Shown here piece after piece: positions 1-11,850 of a stretch of 64,000 bases of DNA (the stretch's first letter is position 1; each line of letters begins with the position of its first letter). Source of the stretch: Phocoena phocoena (taxonomy: Eukaryota > Chordata > Mammalia > Artiodactyla > Phocoenidae). A model generated the notes under the pieces. That model had not been told where the DNA came from and ran no database searches. It was given only the letters and a program-made list of their open reading frames with translations. Made by a program: the position numbers and the translations under genes. Where the stretch lies: NCBI RefSeq assembly GCF_963924675.1, contig NC_089226.1, forward strand, positions 43,665,124 to 43,729,123, written 5' to 3'.

Positions 1-3000
1 ATATCAATAATTACCTTAAGTGTAAATGGATTAAATGTTCTAACCAAAAGACGTAGACTGGCTGAATGTATACAAAAACAACACCTATATATATACTGTC
101 TACAGGAGACCCACTTCAGACATATGGACACATACAGATTGAAAGTCAGGAGACGGAAAAAATATTCCATGCAAATGTAAACCAAAAGAAAGATGGAGTA
201 GCAATTCTCATATCAGACAAAATAGACTTTAAAATAAAGACTATTATAAGAGACAAAGAAGGACACTACATAATGATCAAGGGATCAATCCAAAAAGAAG
301 ATATAACAATCATAAATATGTATGCACCCAACATAGGAGCACCTCAATATATAAGGCAAAGGCTAACAGCCATATAAAGGGAAATCAACAGTAACGCAAT
401 AATAGTAGGGGATTTTAACACCCCAGTTTCACCAATTGACAAATCAACCAAAATGAAAATAAATAAGGAAACACAAGCTTAAAATGCTACATTAAACAAG
501 ATGGACTCAACTGATATTTATAGGACATTCCATCCAAAAACAACAGAATACACTTTCTTCTCGAGTGCTCATGGAACATTATCCAGGAAAGATCATATCT
601 GGGTCACAAATCAAGCCTTAGTAAATTTAAGAAAATTGAAATCATATCAAGTATCTTTTCCGACCACAATGCAATGAGACTACATATCAATTACAGGGAA
701 AAAAATCTGTAAAAAATACAAACACATGGAGGCTAAACAGCATGCTACTAAATAACAAAGAGATCACTGAAAAAATCAAAAAGGAAATTTAAAAATACCC
801 AAAAGCAAATGGCAATGAAATCACGACAACCCAATATCTATGGGATACAGCAAAAGCAGTTCGAAAAGGGAAGTTTATAGCAATACATTCCTACCTTAAG
901 AAACAAGAAACATCTCAAATAACAACCTTAACTTACACCTAAAGCAATTAGAGAAAGAAGGAAAAAAATATACTTCAGGGCTTCCCTGGTGGCACAGTGG
1001 TTGAGAGTCTGCCTGCTAATGCAGGGGACACGGGTTCGAGCCCTGGTCTGGGAGGATCCCACATGCTGCGGAGAAACTAGGCCCATGAGCCACAACTGCT
1101 GAGCCTGAGCATCTGGAGCCTGTGCTCCGCAACAAGAGAAGCCACGATAGTGAAAGGCCTGCGCACCATGATGAAGAGTGGCCCCCGCTTGCCACAACTA
1201 GAGAAAGCCCTTGCACAGAAATGAAGACCCAACACAGCAAAAATTAATCAATTAATTAATAAAAAACTCCTACCCCCAACATTAAAAAAAAAAACACCAA
1301 AGTTAGCAGAAGGAAAGAAATCAGATCAGAAAGAAATGAAAAGAAATGAAGGAAACAATAGAAAAATCAATAAAACTTGGTTCTTTGAGAAGATAAACAA
1401 AATTGACAAACCATTAGCCAGACTCATCAAGAAAAAAAGGGCGAAGACTCAAATCAATAGAATAAGAAATGAAAAAGGAGAAGTAACAAATGACACTGAA
1501 GAAATACAGAGGATCATGAGAGATTACTATAAGCAACTATATGCCAAAAAAATGGACAACCTGGAAGAAATAGACAAATTCTTAGAAAAGCACAACCTTC
1601 CCACACTGAACCAGGAAGAAATAGAAAATATAAAACAGACCAAACATAAGCACTGAAATTGAGACTATGATTAAAAATCTTCCAAAAAAACAAAGGCCCA
1701 GGACCAGATGGCTTCACAGGCGAACTCTATCAAATATTTAGAGAAGAGATAACACCTATCCTTCTCAAACTCTTCCAACATCTAGCAGAGGGAAGAACAC
1801 TCTCAACTCATTCTACGAGGCCACAATCACCCTGATACTAAAACCGGACAAAGATGCCACAAAGAAAGAAAACTACAGGCCAACATCACTGATGAACATA
1901 GATGCAAAATCGTCAACAAAATACAAGAAAACAGAATCCAACAGCCCATTAAAAGGATCATACACCATGATCAAGTGGGGTTTATCCCAGGAATGAAAGG
2001 ACTCTTGAATAAACATGAATCAATCAATGTAATGCACCATATTAAAAGCTGAACGTTGAAAACCATATGATCATCTCAGTAGATGCAGAAAAGGTTTTTG
2101 ACAAAATTCAACACCCATTTATGATTAAAAAAAAAAACCATCCAGAAAGTAGGCAAAGAGGGAACTTAACATAATAAAGGCCACATGTGACAAACACACA
2201 GCCAACATCATTCTCAATGGTGAAAAACTGAAACCATTTCCTCTAAGATCAGGAACAAGAAAAGGTGGCCCACTCTCACAACTATTATTCAACATAGCTT
2301 TGGAAGTTTTAGCCACAGCAATCAGAGAAGAAAAAGAAATAAAAGGAATCAAAATCAGAAAAGAAGTAAAGCTGTCACTGTTTGCTGATGACATGATACT
2401 ATACATAGAGAATCCTAAAGATGCCATGAAAAACTACTAGAGCTAATCAATGAATTTGGTAAAGTTGCAGGATACAAAATTAATGCAGAGAAATCTCTGG
2501 CATTCCTATACACTAATGATGAAAAATCTGAAAGAGAATTTAAGGAACCACCCCTGTTTATGACTGCAACAAATAGAATAAAATACCTAGGCATAAAACT
2601 ACCTAAGGAGACAAAAGACCTGTATGCAGAAAACTATAAGACACTGATGAAACAAATTAAAGATGATACAAACAGTTGGAGAGATATACCATGTTCTTGG
2701 ATTGGAACAATCAACATTGTGAAAATGACTATACTACCCAAAGCAATCTACAGATTCAATGCAATCCCTATAAAACTACCAATGGCATTTTTCACAGAAC
2801 TAGAACAAAAACTTTCATAATCTGTATGGAAACACAGAAGACCCTGAATAGTGAAAGCAATCTTAACAAAGTAAAACGGAGCTGGAAGAATCAGGCTCCC
2901 TGACTTCAGACTATACTACAAAGCTACAGTAATCAAGACAGCATGGAATTGGCACAAAAACAAAAATATAGATCAATGGAACAGGACAGAAAGCCCAGAG

Positions 3001-4103
3001 ATAAACCAACACACATATGGTCACCTTATTTTTGATAAAGGAGGCAGGAATATACTATGGAGAAAAGACAACCTCTTCAGTAATTAGTGTTGGGAAAACT
3101 GGACAGCTACATGTAAAAGAATGAATTTAGAACACTCCCTAACACCATACACAAAAATAAACTCAAAATGGATTTAAGTCTTAAATGTATGGCCACACAC
3201 TATAAAACTCTTAGATGAAAACATAGGCAGAATGCTCTATGGCATAATCACAGCAAGATCCTTTTTGACCCACCTCCTAGAGAAATGGAAATCAAAACAA
3301 AAATAAACAAATGGGACCTAATGAAACTTAAAGGCTTTTGCACAGCAAAGAAATCCATAAACAAGACAAAAAGACAACCCTCAGAATGGGAGAAAATATT
3401 TGCAAACCAAGCAACAGAAAAAGGATTAATCTCCAAAATATACAAATAGCTCATGCAGCTCAATATCAAAAAAACAAACAACCCAATCCAAAAATGGGCA
3501 GAAGACCTAAATAGACATTTCTCCAAAGAAGATATACAGATTGCCAACAAACACATGAAAGGATGCTCAACACCACTAATCATTAGAGAAATGCAAATCA
3601 AAACTACAATGCAATATCATCTCACACCAGTCAGAATGGCCATCATCAAAAAATCTACAAACAATAAATGCTGGAGAGGGTGTGGAGAAAAGGGAGCCCT
3701 CTTGCACTGTTGGGGGGAATGTAAATTGGTACAGCCACTATGGAGAACAGTATGGAAGTTCCTTAAAAAACTAAAAATAAAACTACCATACGACACAGCA
3801 GTCCCACTACTGGGCATATACCCTGAGAAAACCATAATTCAAAAAGATTCATGTACCAAAATGTTCATTGCTGCTCTATTTACAATAGCCAGGACATGGA
3901 AGCAACCTAAGTGTCCATCTACAGATGAATGGATAAATAAGATATGGCACATATATACAATGGAATATTACTCAGCCATAAAAAGAAATGAAATTGAGTT
4001 ATTTGTAGTGAGGTGGATGGACCTAGAGTCTGTCTTACAGAGTGAAGTAAGTCAGAAATATAAAAACAAATACCATATGCTAACACATATATATGGAATC
4101 TAA
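1..4103 (+). pseudogene. L1 ORF2 (endonuclease/reverse transcriptase), broken
   Basis: ORF2 encodes the endonuclease and reverse transcriptase used for target-primed reverse transcription. The order seen is an endonuclease part (frame 66-377 and out-of-frame pieces to about 960), then reverse transcriptase with the catalytic FADD box at 2381-2392, then a C-terminal segment with a complete Cys-Cys-His-Cys knuckle near 3669-3722. The last 216 codons (3453-4103) are still open to the natural stop at 4101-4103. The rest is broken by frame changes, stops (for example the in-frame taa near 373) and the SINE at 978-1262. The best uninterrupted pieces are 1336-1656, 2560-2820 and 3453-4103. Non-functional. 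Confidence 0.9.
978..1262 (+). mobile_element. CHR-type tRNA-derived SINE (longer, older form)
   Basis: Starts 'gggcttccctggtggcacag' and carries a tRNA-like B-box ('ggttcgagccc') near 1033. It also has the extended 3' part ('gaagagtggcccc...actagagaaagccc') absent from the shorter SINEs at 14873 or 60765. It is inserted in L1 ORF2. An A-rich patch with extra bases (about 1263-1296) separates its tail from the resuming L1. No clean TSD is seen, probably because the flanks are A-rich and decayed. Confidence 0.88.
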
Positions 4104-4478
4104 GGGGAAAAAAAAAAGGTCACGAAGACCCTAGTGGCAAGATGGGAATAAAGACACAGACCTACTAGAGAATGGACTTGAGGATATGGGGAGGGGGAAG
4201 GGTAAGCTGGGACAAAGTGAGAGAGTGGCATGAACATATATACACTACCAAATGTAAAATAGATACTAGTGGGAAGCAGTCGCATAGCACCGGGAGATCA
4301 GCTCGGTGCTTTGTGACCACCTAGAGGGGCGGGATAGGGAGGGTGGGAGGGAGGGAGACCAAGAAGGAAGAGATATGGGAACATATGTATATGTATAACT
4401 GATTCACTTTTTTATAAAGCAGAAACTAACACACCATTGTAAAGCAATTGTACTCCAATAAAGACGTCAAAAACAAAA

Positions 4479-5094
4479 AGGCTCATGTACCACAGTGTTC
4501 ATTGCAGCTCTACTTACAATGGCCAGGACATGGAAGCAACCTAAGTGTCCATGGACAGATGAATGGATAAAGAAGATGTGGCACATGTATACAATGGAAT
4601 ATTACTCATCGATAGAAACGAAATTGAGTTATATGTAGTGAGGTGGATGGATCTACAGTCTGTCATACAGAGTGAAGTAAGTGAGAAAGAAAAAACAAAT
4701 ACCATACGCTAACACATATATGTGGAATCTAAATAAAGTTCTGAAGAACCTATGGGCAGGACAGGAATAAAGACACACACGTGGAGAATGGACTTGAGGT
4801 AACAGGGAGTGGGAATTGTAAGATGGGATGAAGTGAGAGATTGGCATGGACTTATATATGCTACCACATGTAAAGTAGATAGCTAGCGGGAAGCAGCCGC
4901 ATAGCACAGGGAGATCAGCTCAGTGTTTTGTGACCACATAGAGGGGTGGGATAGGGAAGGTGAGAGGGAGACACAAGAGGGAGGAGATATGGGGATATAT
5001 GTATATGTATAACTGCTTCAGTTTTTTATACAGCAGAAATTAACACACCATCGTAAAGCAATTATACTCCAATACAGATGTTAAAAAAAAAAAA
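4479..5094 (+). mobile_element. 5'-truncated L1 3' end, tandem to previous L1
   Basis: Begins 'aggctcatgtaccacagtgt', which matches the ORF2 C-terminal coding region around 3850 in the previous element. It repeats the ORF2 end and 3'UTR and finishes with 'aatacagatgtt' plus an A13 tail near 5082-5094. It follows the A-rich tail of the first L1 with no spacer, so it probably inserted into that tail. It has its own substitutions and shorter gaps relative to the first copy, so it is a separate insertion rather than a recent duplication. Confidence 0.88.
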
Positions 5095-5095
5095 A

Positions 5096-5384
5096 GAATG
5101 TCAGTAGAGTAGATGCAGTCAACACAGTAATTAATTTCTTTGATTTGGCATAAAGATGTGTACAGTGGTAGCTGTGAGGTCAGCTGACTTAAATCTACTG
5201 CCTGGCAGCAGAACTGAATTTGCCTTGGCTCCAGGGATTTCATTCACAGCTGATGAAACCACCAGAAAAAATTTCACAGAGCTGAAATCATCAAATAAAT
5301 GACTACAATTCACAATAGTTTTGTTATGTAGAAAGATCCACTTCTTGAAAAATCAACAGAAGTAGTGGTATTGTTGATATACTA
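5096..5384. other. Unique intergenic DNA
   Basis: AT-rich sequence with no recognisable repeat or supported gene. The short open frames on the minus strand have no domain or codon signal that I can see. Confidence 0.5.
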
Positions 5385-5660
5385 CTCATTTTTATTAATG
5401 AGTATTTATTGAATCATGTCCTGTGCTAGGCAGTAGACACTTATTTTTTACTGAATATCAGATACAAAATTAAGTGTAATAATGTTACATTAATTTTCAC
5501 AACCCTATAATGTATGCTGCTATCATAATGTCCAATTGGAAGATAAAAAATCTAGCCTTATACAGGTTAAATGACTTGTTCATGGCACTATATTTTCTAA
5601 GTATTGGAAATAGAATTTGAATCCTGATCCTCTGGTTACACAGAACATGTTGCCATATAT
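5385..5660 (-). repeat. MIR-family SINE relic
   Basis: The plus strand reads as the reverse complement of the mammal-wide MIR core. The parts are a 'tttattgaat...gtgctaggcag' end, then a 'ttcacaaccctataa' block, then 'aggttaaatgacttg', then a 'tttgaatcctgatcctc' block. The order and spacing fit MIR, though divergence is high. Confidence 0.65.
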
Positions 5661-6549
5661 TACACAGGAATGTCTTGCCACAAATGGCATAGCATGGAAC
5701 CAACAAATTTTAGTTTCATTGCTTCATGCTCTGTGGAGGCAGCTTCCCTGACTTTCAGTTTTGCCTTCCTGCTTTTTGTTTCTTTGCATGTTTCAATGAC
5801 TGTGTAAGCCCCAATTCCAATATTAAATCCTTCTTCCTTGGGATAAATACAGTGTCTTCTATTTTCCTTACTTAACACTGACTGATTAAGAGGTTTAATC
5901 AGTAAACACATCCCAGAACCTTTGGCATGAAAAGTGCCAGTGGCCCTATCCAGATTGCCAACTCATTCTGGAAAATTTAGGGATCTCTGATTGCATCAGT
6001 ATTTAATACTCAAATAGCCACCTACATAGGCAAAGAAAGTATGAGACAGAGTTGGAAAAAAAAAATCTAGAAACAATGTAAATGATTGTTACATTTTACC
6101 AGATGATTACTTCATCTGGTTTAAATTTACTTAATGGCAAGTCTTTAGTGCCTTAACCCAAAGGATATTCGAGATATCTTGACAAAACTGGTGGAAGAGG
6201 TACTTGGAGATAGGAGCCACCTTTTCTCCTTCAAAATTCTCTATCAAGGTAACTAATGCATAGATGGGCAAATCTGACCCTGCTGACAGGTATAATAATG
6301 AGGAATATGAGGGTGGTATGAATGGAGACAATAATTCATTCTTCCTGGTTAGCGATAGTTACTAGTTGCTAACACTTGATTTAGTATGGTAAAGGTTAAA
6401 ATTGATAAAATGCTGTCCAATGTGTTCAGAAAGAATTACTCTGCTCTCTGTCTACAACATAGTAACAAAAAAGAAGAAAAAAAAATTTTCATGAACAATA
6501 GTAATAATACCTTGCATTTACTGAACAATTATTGGACATACTGAGAGTT
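5661..6549. other. Unique intergenic DNA
   Basis: No convincing gene, repeat or RNA. A minus-strand frame at 5660-5911 and one at 6131-6331 are open by chance, with no motifs. The last 15 bases before the next element belong to its target-site duplication. Confidence 0.5.
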
Positions 6550-8289
6550 AATCATACATTATCTGAAGTCAGGGAGCCTGATTCCTCCAGCTCCATTTTT
6601 CTTTCTCAAGATTGCTTTGGCTATTCAGAGTCTTTTTGTTTCCATACAAATTGTAAAATTTTTTATTCTAGTTCTGTGAAAAATGCCAGTGGTAGTTTGA
6701 CAGGGGTTGCATTGAATCTGTAGATTGCTTTGGGTAGTATAGTCATTTTCACAATGTTGATTGTTCCAATCCAAGAACATGGTATATCTCTCCATCTGTT
6801 TGTATCATCTTTAATTTCTTTCATCAGTGTCTTACAGTTTTCTGCATACAGGTCTTTTGTCTCCTTAGGTAGGTTTATTCCTAGGTATTTTATTCTTTTT
6901 GTTGCAGTGATAAAAGGGAGTGCTTCCTTAATGTCTCTTTTCGATTTTTTGTTATTAGTGTATAGGAATGCAAGAGATTTCTGTGCATTAATTTTATATC
7001 CTGCTACTTTACCAAATTCATTGATTAGCTCTAGTAGTTTTCTGGTAGCATCTTTAGGATTCTCTATGTATAGTATCATGTCATCTGCAAACAGTGACAA
7101 CTTTACTTCTTTTCTGATTTTGATTCCTTTTATTTCTTTTTCTTGTCTGATTGCCATGGCTAATTCCAAAACTAGTTGAATAATAGTTGTGAGAGTGGGC
7201 AACCTTGTCTTGTTCCTGATCTTAGAGGAAATGGTTTCAGTTTTTCCCCATTGAGAATGATGTTGGCAGTGGGTTTGTAATATATGGCCTTTATTATGTT
7301 GAGGTGGGTACCCGCTATGCCCACTTTCTGGAGAGTTTTTTATCATAAATGGGTGTTGAATTTTGTTAAAAGCTTTCTCTGCATCTATTGAGATGATCAT
7401 ATGGTTTTTATCCTTCAGTTTGTTAATATGGTGTATCACATTGATTGATATGCATATATTGAAAAGTCTTTGCATTCCTGGGATAAATCCCACTTGATCA
7501 TGGTGTATGATCCTTTTAATGTGTTTTTAGATTCTGTTTGCTAGTATTTTGTTGAGAATTTTTGCATCTATGTTCATCAGTGATATTGGTCTGTAGTACC
7601 ATATGACCCGGCAATCCCACTACTGGGCATATAACCTGAGAAAACCATAATTCAAAAAGAGACATGTACCACAATGTTCACCACAGCACTATTTACAATA
7701 GCCAGGACATGGAAGCAACCTAAGTGTCCATCAACAGATGAATGGATAAAGAAGATGTGGCACATATATACAATGGAATATTACTCAGCCATAAAAAGAA
7801 ATGAAATCGAGTTATTTGTAGTGAGGTGGATGGACCTAGAGTCTTTCATAGAGAGTGAAGTAAGTCAGAAAGAAAGAAATACTATATGCTAACACATATA
7901 TATGGAATCTAAAAAAAAAAAAAATCGTTCCGATGAACCTAGGGGCCAGACAGGAATAAAGATGCAGATGTACAGAATGGACTTGAGGACATGGGGGAGG
8001 GTAGGGTAAGCTGGGACGAATTGAGAGAGTAGCATTGACATATATATACTACCAAATGTAAAACAGATAGCTAGTGGGAAGCAGCTGCATAGCACAGGGT
8101 GATCATCTTGGTACTTTGTGACCACCTAGAGGGGTAGGATAGAGAGGGTGGGAGGGAGACGCAAGAGGGAGGGGATATGGGGATATATGTATACATATAG
8201 CTGATTCACTTTGTTATACAGCAGAAACTAACACACCATTGTAAAGAAATTATACTCCAATAAAGATGTTAAAAAATCATATATTATCT
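6550..8289 (+). mobile_element. Twin-primed L1 insertion (5' part inverted) with TSDs
   Basis: One L1 insertion with its 5' segment inverted. 6565-7595 is ORF2 reverse transcriptase sequence on the minus strand. At about 7596 it switches to the plus strand at a later ORF2 position and runs through the ORF2 end (stop 7910-7912) and 3'UTR to the tail near 8274. The left edge is the 3' side of the inverted block and the junction is its 5' side, as twin priming predicts; about 0.9 kb of ORF2 between the two parts is missing. Flanking 15-bp repeats at 6550-6564 and 8275-8289 differ at one base. The base context at the left edge (tt/aatc) resembles an L1 endonuclease nick. Confidence 0.9.
6565..7595 (-). 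pseudogene. Inverted L1 ORF2 reverse transcriptase fragment
   Basis: The minus-strand translation shows the L1 ORF2 reverse transcriptase, with a [13 protein letters not shown] box and the [18 protein letters not shown] and [13 protein letters not shown] blocks. One frame of 276 codons (6663-7493) is open, but with an internal loss relative to other copies: the segment between 'HPFMIK' and '[15 protein letters not shown]' is scrambled by frame changes. It is the inverted half of the twin-primed element and has no start or promoter of its own. Confidence 0.85.
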
Positions 8290-8537
8290 ACTTTAGTTTT
8301 CATTACTCATTATAAGGTAGTTTTATTTTTAAATTTACAGATTAACCTTATGATTGCTATGGCACTTTTTTTTTTACCAGCCTACCATCCTCCATTCTTC
8401 AGATCAGTGATAGCCATTGGAACACAACCTCCATTCCTGGTGTGACCTGATGTGTAAATTGAACCTTGTTCTGAAATAATTGTGGATTATTGTGGTTATG
8501 ATTTTGACCTGTTTGGTGGTTAGCTAGTGGATTGGCT
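8290..8537. other. Unique intergenic DNA
   Basis: Short spacer between the twin-primed L1 and a SINE. No feature recognised. Confidence 0.5.
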
Positions 8538-8750
8538 CTGAGATTTGCCTTTTTTTTTTTTTTTTTGGTACACGGGCCTCTCCCGTTGCGGAGCACAGGC
8601 TCCGGATGCACAGGCTCAGCAACCATGGCTCACGGGCCCAGCCGCTCCATGTGGGATCTCCCCAGACCAGGGCACGAACCCATGTCCCCTGCATCGTCAG
8701 GCGGACTCTAAACCACTGCGCCACCAGGGAAGCCCCTGAGATTTGCCTTT
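8538..8750 (-). mobile_element. CHR-type SINE with perfect 15-bp TSD
   Basis: Minus-strand SINE: the plus strand opens with a T-run (the A-tail) and ends in 'gccaccagggaagcccc', the reverse complement of the SINE start. The body is about 8553-8735. The 15-bp repeats 'ctgagatttgccttt' at 8538-8552 and 8736-8750 are identical, so this is a relatively recent and well-preserved insertion. Confidence 0.95.
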
Positions 8751-9379
8751 ATTTGCACCCTCTTGGAACTCTCTCAGGGCTGGAGTGACCTCTTGGTATG
8801 TGCTTTTCAAAAGTATTTAAAAACATATTATTACAGCCACCTGTGGCAAGGCAGAGCAGATGGGGCAAGATGCTTTAAGACAGACCTCAAAACCTGGGGA
8901 AAATGAGGCTGAGGAAGAATATACATGGGAGAATGAGGGGTTTAAATGGCTTTTGTATCTGCTAGGGAACCAGAGGGCCACATCATGCTCAGGGATGGAT
9001 ACATGACCATGAAAGACCTCAAGAGATCCTACAGTTAACTTCTGGCTGAACTTTGAGCACTGAATAAGCAGAAGAAAATGGCTAAGGCAGAGTTATTAGA
9101 GTCTTGGCTAAGCATTGAAGGAGTGCTCTAGCTCAGAACCAATCTACATAGAACAAGAGAGTATTTTTTGCCTTATTTTGTTGTTTTTGGCTTCAGGAGT
9201 TTAAGGAGATCTCTGTCAGGTCATTGGCTGACTGGTAAGCTAATGGAATGGAGACTCAGTGACATCACAATGACAAGAAATACTGTCTTTGCAAAATAGT
9301 TTGGAAAAAACACTAAAAATATGGATGACTGCAGACAACCAAGAAAGCAGCAATGCAAACCTGGTGGGAGTGGGTAGAA
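8751..9379. other. Unique intergenic DNA
   Basis: No repeat or gene recognised with confidence. Confidence 0.45.
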
Positions 9380-9900
9380 GAAGGAGGATCTGATATTTTA
9401 GAGTTACCTCATTATAATATTCAAATTCTCCAATTTTTAACCAAAACAATTATGAGACAAGGGAAACAGAGCTCATTAACAAGAATTAAAGAAATTTCAG
9501 AAACCATTCTTGAGGAAGCACAGATATTGGACTTACAAATGTCTTATGTGCAAAGAGCTAAAGGAAACCATGGACACAAAATCAAAGGAAAACAGGAGAA
9601 GTATTACAGAATATACTAATCTATATAATTAATAAAGAATATCAATAATGACATAAAAATTATTCCAAAAAAATCCAAATAGATATGTTAGAGCCGAGAA
9701 GTATAAAACTGAAATGAAAATCTCATTACAAAATCTCATTAGATCTGAGCAGACAAAAGAATCAACAAACTTGAAGATAGGTCAATTGAAACTATCTGGA
9801 CTGAGGAGCAGAAAGATAAAAGAATGAAAACAAAAAATAAATAGATAGTTAAAGGAAAATGGGAATGAAATCAAAATGATACACTAGAAATATTCAATTA
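9380..9900 (+). mobile_element. Old L1M ORF1-region fragment
   Basis: Matches in outline the coiled-coil part of ORF1 from old mammalian L1s: runs such as 'agagctaaaggaaaccatg', 'gaagataggtcaattgaaa' and 'gaggagcagaaagataaaag'. A frame at 9353-9619 is partly open but ends in noise. It is decayed and non-coding now. It may belong with the old 3' fragment that begins near 10075, with the middle deleted. Confidence 0.6.
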
Positions 9901-10074
9901 GAAATAACAAAAAGCATTAATGAAAGAATTAAGGAACAAAAAAGATATGACATAAAAATAGAAAACAGAAAAATGGCAGAAGTAAATCCTTCTTTACTAG
10001 TAATTACTATAAATATAAATTGATTAAACTCACAATTTAATGCATTATAAGGCAGAAATAGGCCTAATATTAAA

Positions 10075-10890
10075 TATTTTCTCCAAAGATATATAAATAA
10101 CCAACAAGCCCATGAAAAGCTGCCCAACATCCTTAGCCATTAAGCAAATGCAAATCTAAACCATACTAAGATAGTACTTCACACCCAGTAGGATAACTAC
10201 AAAAAAATGGAAAATAGCAAGTATTTGTAAGAATATGGAAAAAACTAGAACCCTTCTACGCTGCTGATGGAAATGTAAAATGATGCAGCCACTGCAGGAA
10301 ACAATTTGGCCATACCTATTTAAATTAAACAAAGAATTACCATGTGTTCCAGCAATTCCACTTCTGAGTATGTACCTAAAAGAACTGAAAACAGATGTTC
10401 AAACAAAAACTTGCACATGAATGCTCATAGCAGCACTATAGCCAAATCAAGAAGTCAAGGAAACGACCCAAATGTCCATCAACTGATTAATGGATATGTC
10501 AAAAATGAGATGTTTGGATAATGGAATATCATTCAGCCATAAAAAGGAATGAAGTACTGATACATACTACAACACGAATGAAACTTCAAAACATTAGGCT
10601 AAGTGAAAGAAACCAGGCACAAAAGGCCACATGTATGGGATTCCATTTATATATTAACAAATAGCAGATCCATAGAGACAGAAAACAGAGTAGTGGTTGT
10701 GAGGGCTTGGAGGTAGAAAGTGATGAACAGGAATACTTTATATGTATGAGGTTTCCTACTGGAGTGATGAAAAAATATTCTGGAAGTAAATAGTGGTGAT
10801 AGTTGTGCAACATTTTAAATGTACTAAGTGTCACTAAAGCTAAATTATATTATACACATTTTAACACAATAAAAATATTTAAACAAGTTA
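10075..10890 (+). mobile_element. Old L1M 3' end (ORF2 end and 3'UTR)
   Basis: Diverged ORF2 C-terminal coding and 3'UTR sequence. Recognisable blocks include 'agcaattccacttctgagta', 'catcaactgattaatggat' and 'attcagccataaaaaggaat', and a terminal 'cacaataaaaatattt' signal near 10867. Many substitutions separate it from the young L1s in this window, so it is an ancient insertion. Confidence 0.8.
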
Positions 10891-11194
10891 AAAGAAAGAA
10901 TAATATAAATAATTTGGTAGTTTCTTAGAGGAAGGCAGCATGGAGATATCACAGACTCAGACTAAGAATACAAAATCAAGCCCTATTACTTATTAGCTGC
11001 TACCACCTACTAATAAAATATTTTATGGGGATTAAGTAAAACAAAAACATATGAAAATTTTCCAGTGTAGAACTTGACCCATGGAATGTTTTCCATACAT
11101 ATTGATTGAATCTAAACTTTTTTAGTTAAAGATATGTATTTTGGCGTTACTGCTTTGGGGGAATTTTTGTATAATTATCCAGTTATTTAATAGA
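10891..11194. other. Unique intergenic DNA
   Basis: AT-rich; no feature recognised. Confidence 0.45.
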
Positions 11195-11450
11195 GCACAT
11201 TATACATGTGCTGGCTCTGGAGTCAGACTGACATTGCCCAAGTTCAGATCTGGGTTCTTTTACTCAGTAACCTTCAGACATTTTCTTTACTTCTCTCTGC
11301 CTTAGTTTTCTCATTTATAAAGTCGAGATAATCATAGTATTTACCTCCTGAGGAATGAGAATTATAGTAGTATATGTATGACAAATTTGTCACACAATCC
11401 TAGGTTCTGAAATCAGCACTCAATAAATGTTTTTCTTATTATTATTATAA
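11195..11450 (+). repeat. MIR-family SINE relic
   Basis: Plus-strand MIR: 'tggctctggagtcagactgac', then the 'agatctgggttc' block, then 'cttagttttctcatttataaa', then 'cactcaataaatgttttt' at the end. The block order is complete and the copy is well enough kept to name. Confidence 0.8.
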
Positions 11451-11526
11451 AAGTCAAAATTTTTATTGCTTTGTCCCACTCCTGCTTATTCATAAACAGA
11501 AAGAAAATAATTCACACCTTAAACAA

Positions 11527-11597
11527 ATTTTTTATATTGAAGTATAGTTGATCTACAATGTTGTTTTAGTTTCAGGTGCACAGCAAAGTGATTCAAT

Positions 11598-11631
<34 letters not shown>

Positions 11632-11850
11632 TACATATATATATACATATATATTCTTTTTTCAGATTCTTTTCCATTATAGGTTATTACAAAATTTTGA
11701 ATATAGTTCCCTGTGCTGTACAGTCGGTCCTTGTTGTTTATATATTTTTTATATACTAGTGTGTATCTGTTAATCTCAAACTCCTAATTCATCTTTCCCC
11801 ACCCACCTTTTCCCCTTTGGTAAACATAAGATTGTTTTCTGTGCCTGTAA
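11527..11850 (-). mobile_element. Antisense 3' end of a cetartiodactyl L1
   Basis: The plus strand reads 'ttgaagtatagttgatctac', 'ttttagtttcaggtgcacag', 'gttccctgtgctgtacagt' and 'cacccaccttttcccctttg', the reverse of a common cetartiodactyl L1 3'UTR of intermediate age. It is interrupted internally by a (TA)n(CA)n microsatellite at 11599-11654. The 65-codon frame at 11576-11773 is made mostly of that repeat and is not a gene. Confidence 0.75.
11599..11654. repeat. (TA)n(CA)n(TA)n microsatellite
   Basis: Pure dinucleotide blocks within the antisense L1 end: TA units, then about eight CA units, then interrupted TA units. Likely length-polymorphic. Confidence 0.9.

Larger units (their letters stand above)
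1..4475 (+). mobile_element. Young cetacean-type LINE-1, 5' end outside window
   Basis: Non-LTR retrotransposon copy. The first base already lies a few codons into ORF2 (endonuclease start, matching the ORF2 start near 50203), so ORF1 and the 5'UTR lie to the left or were lost. ORF2 runs to about 4103, then a 3'UTR ending in a polyadenylation-like 'aataaag' near 4460 and an A-rich tail. The sequence is very close to the other young L1s at 31672, 46962 and 6565. A SINE splits it at 978-1262. The L1 text stops at about 969 and resumes near 1297 ('acaccaaagttagc'). It cannot be active. No TSD is visible because the left edge is outside the window. Confidence 0.93.
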
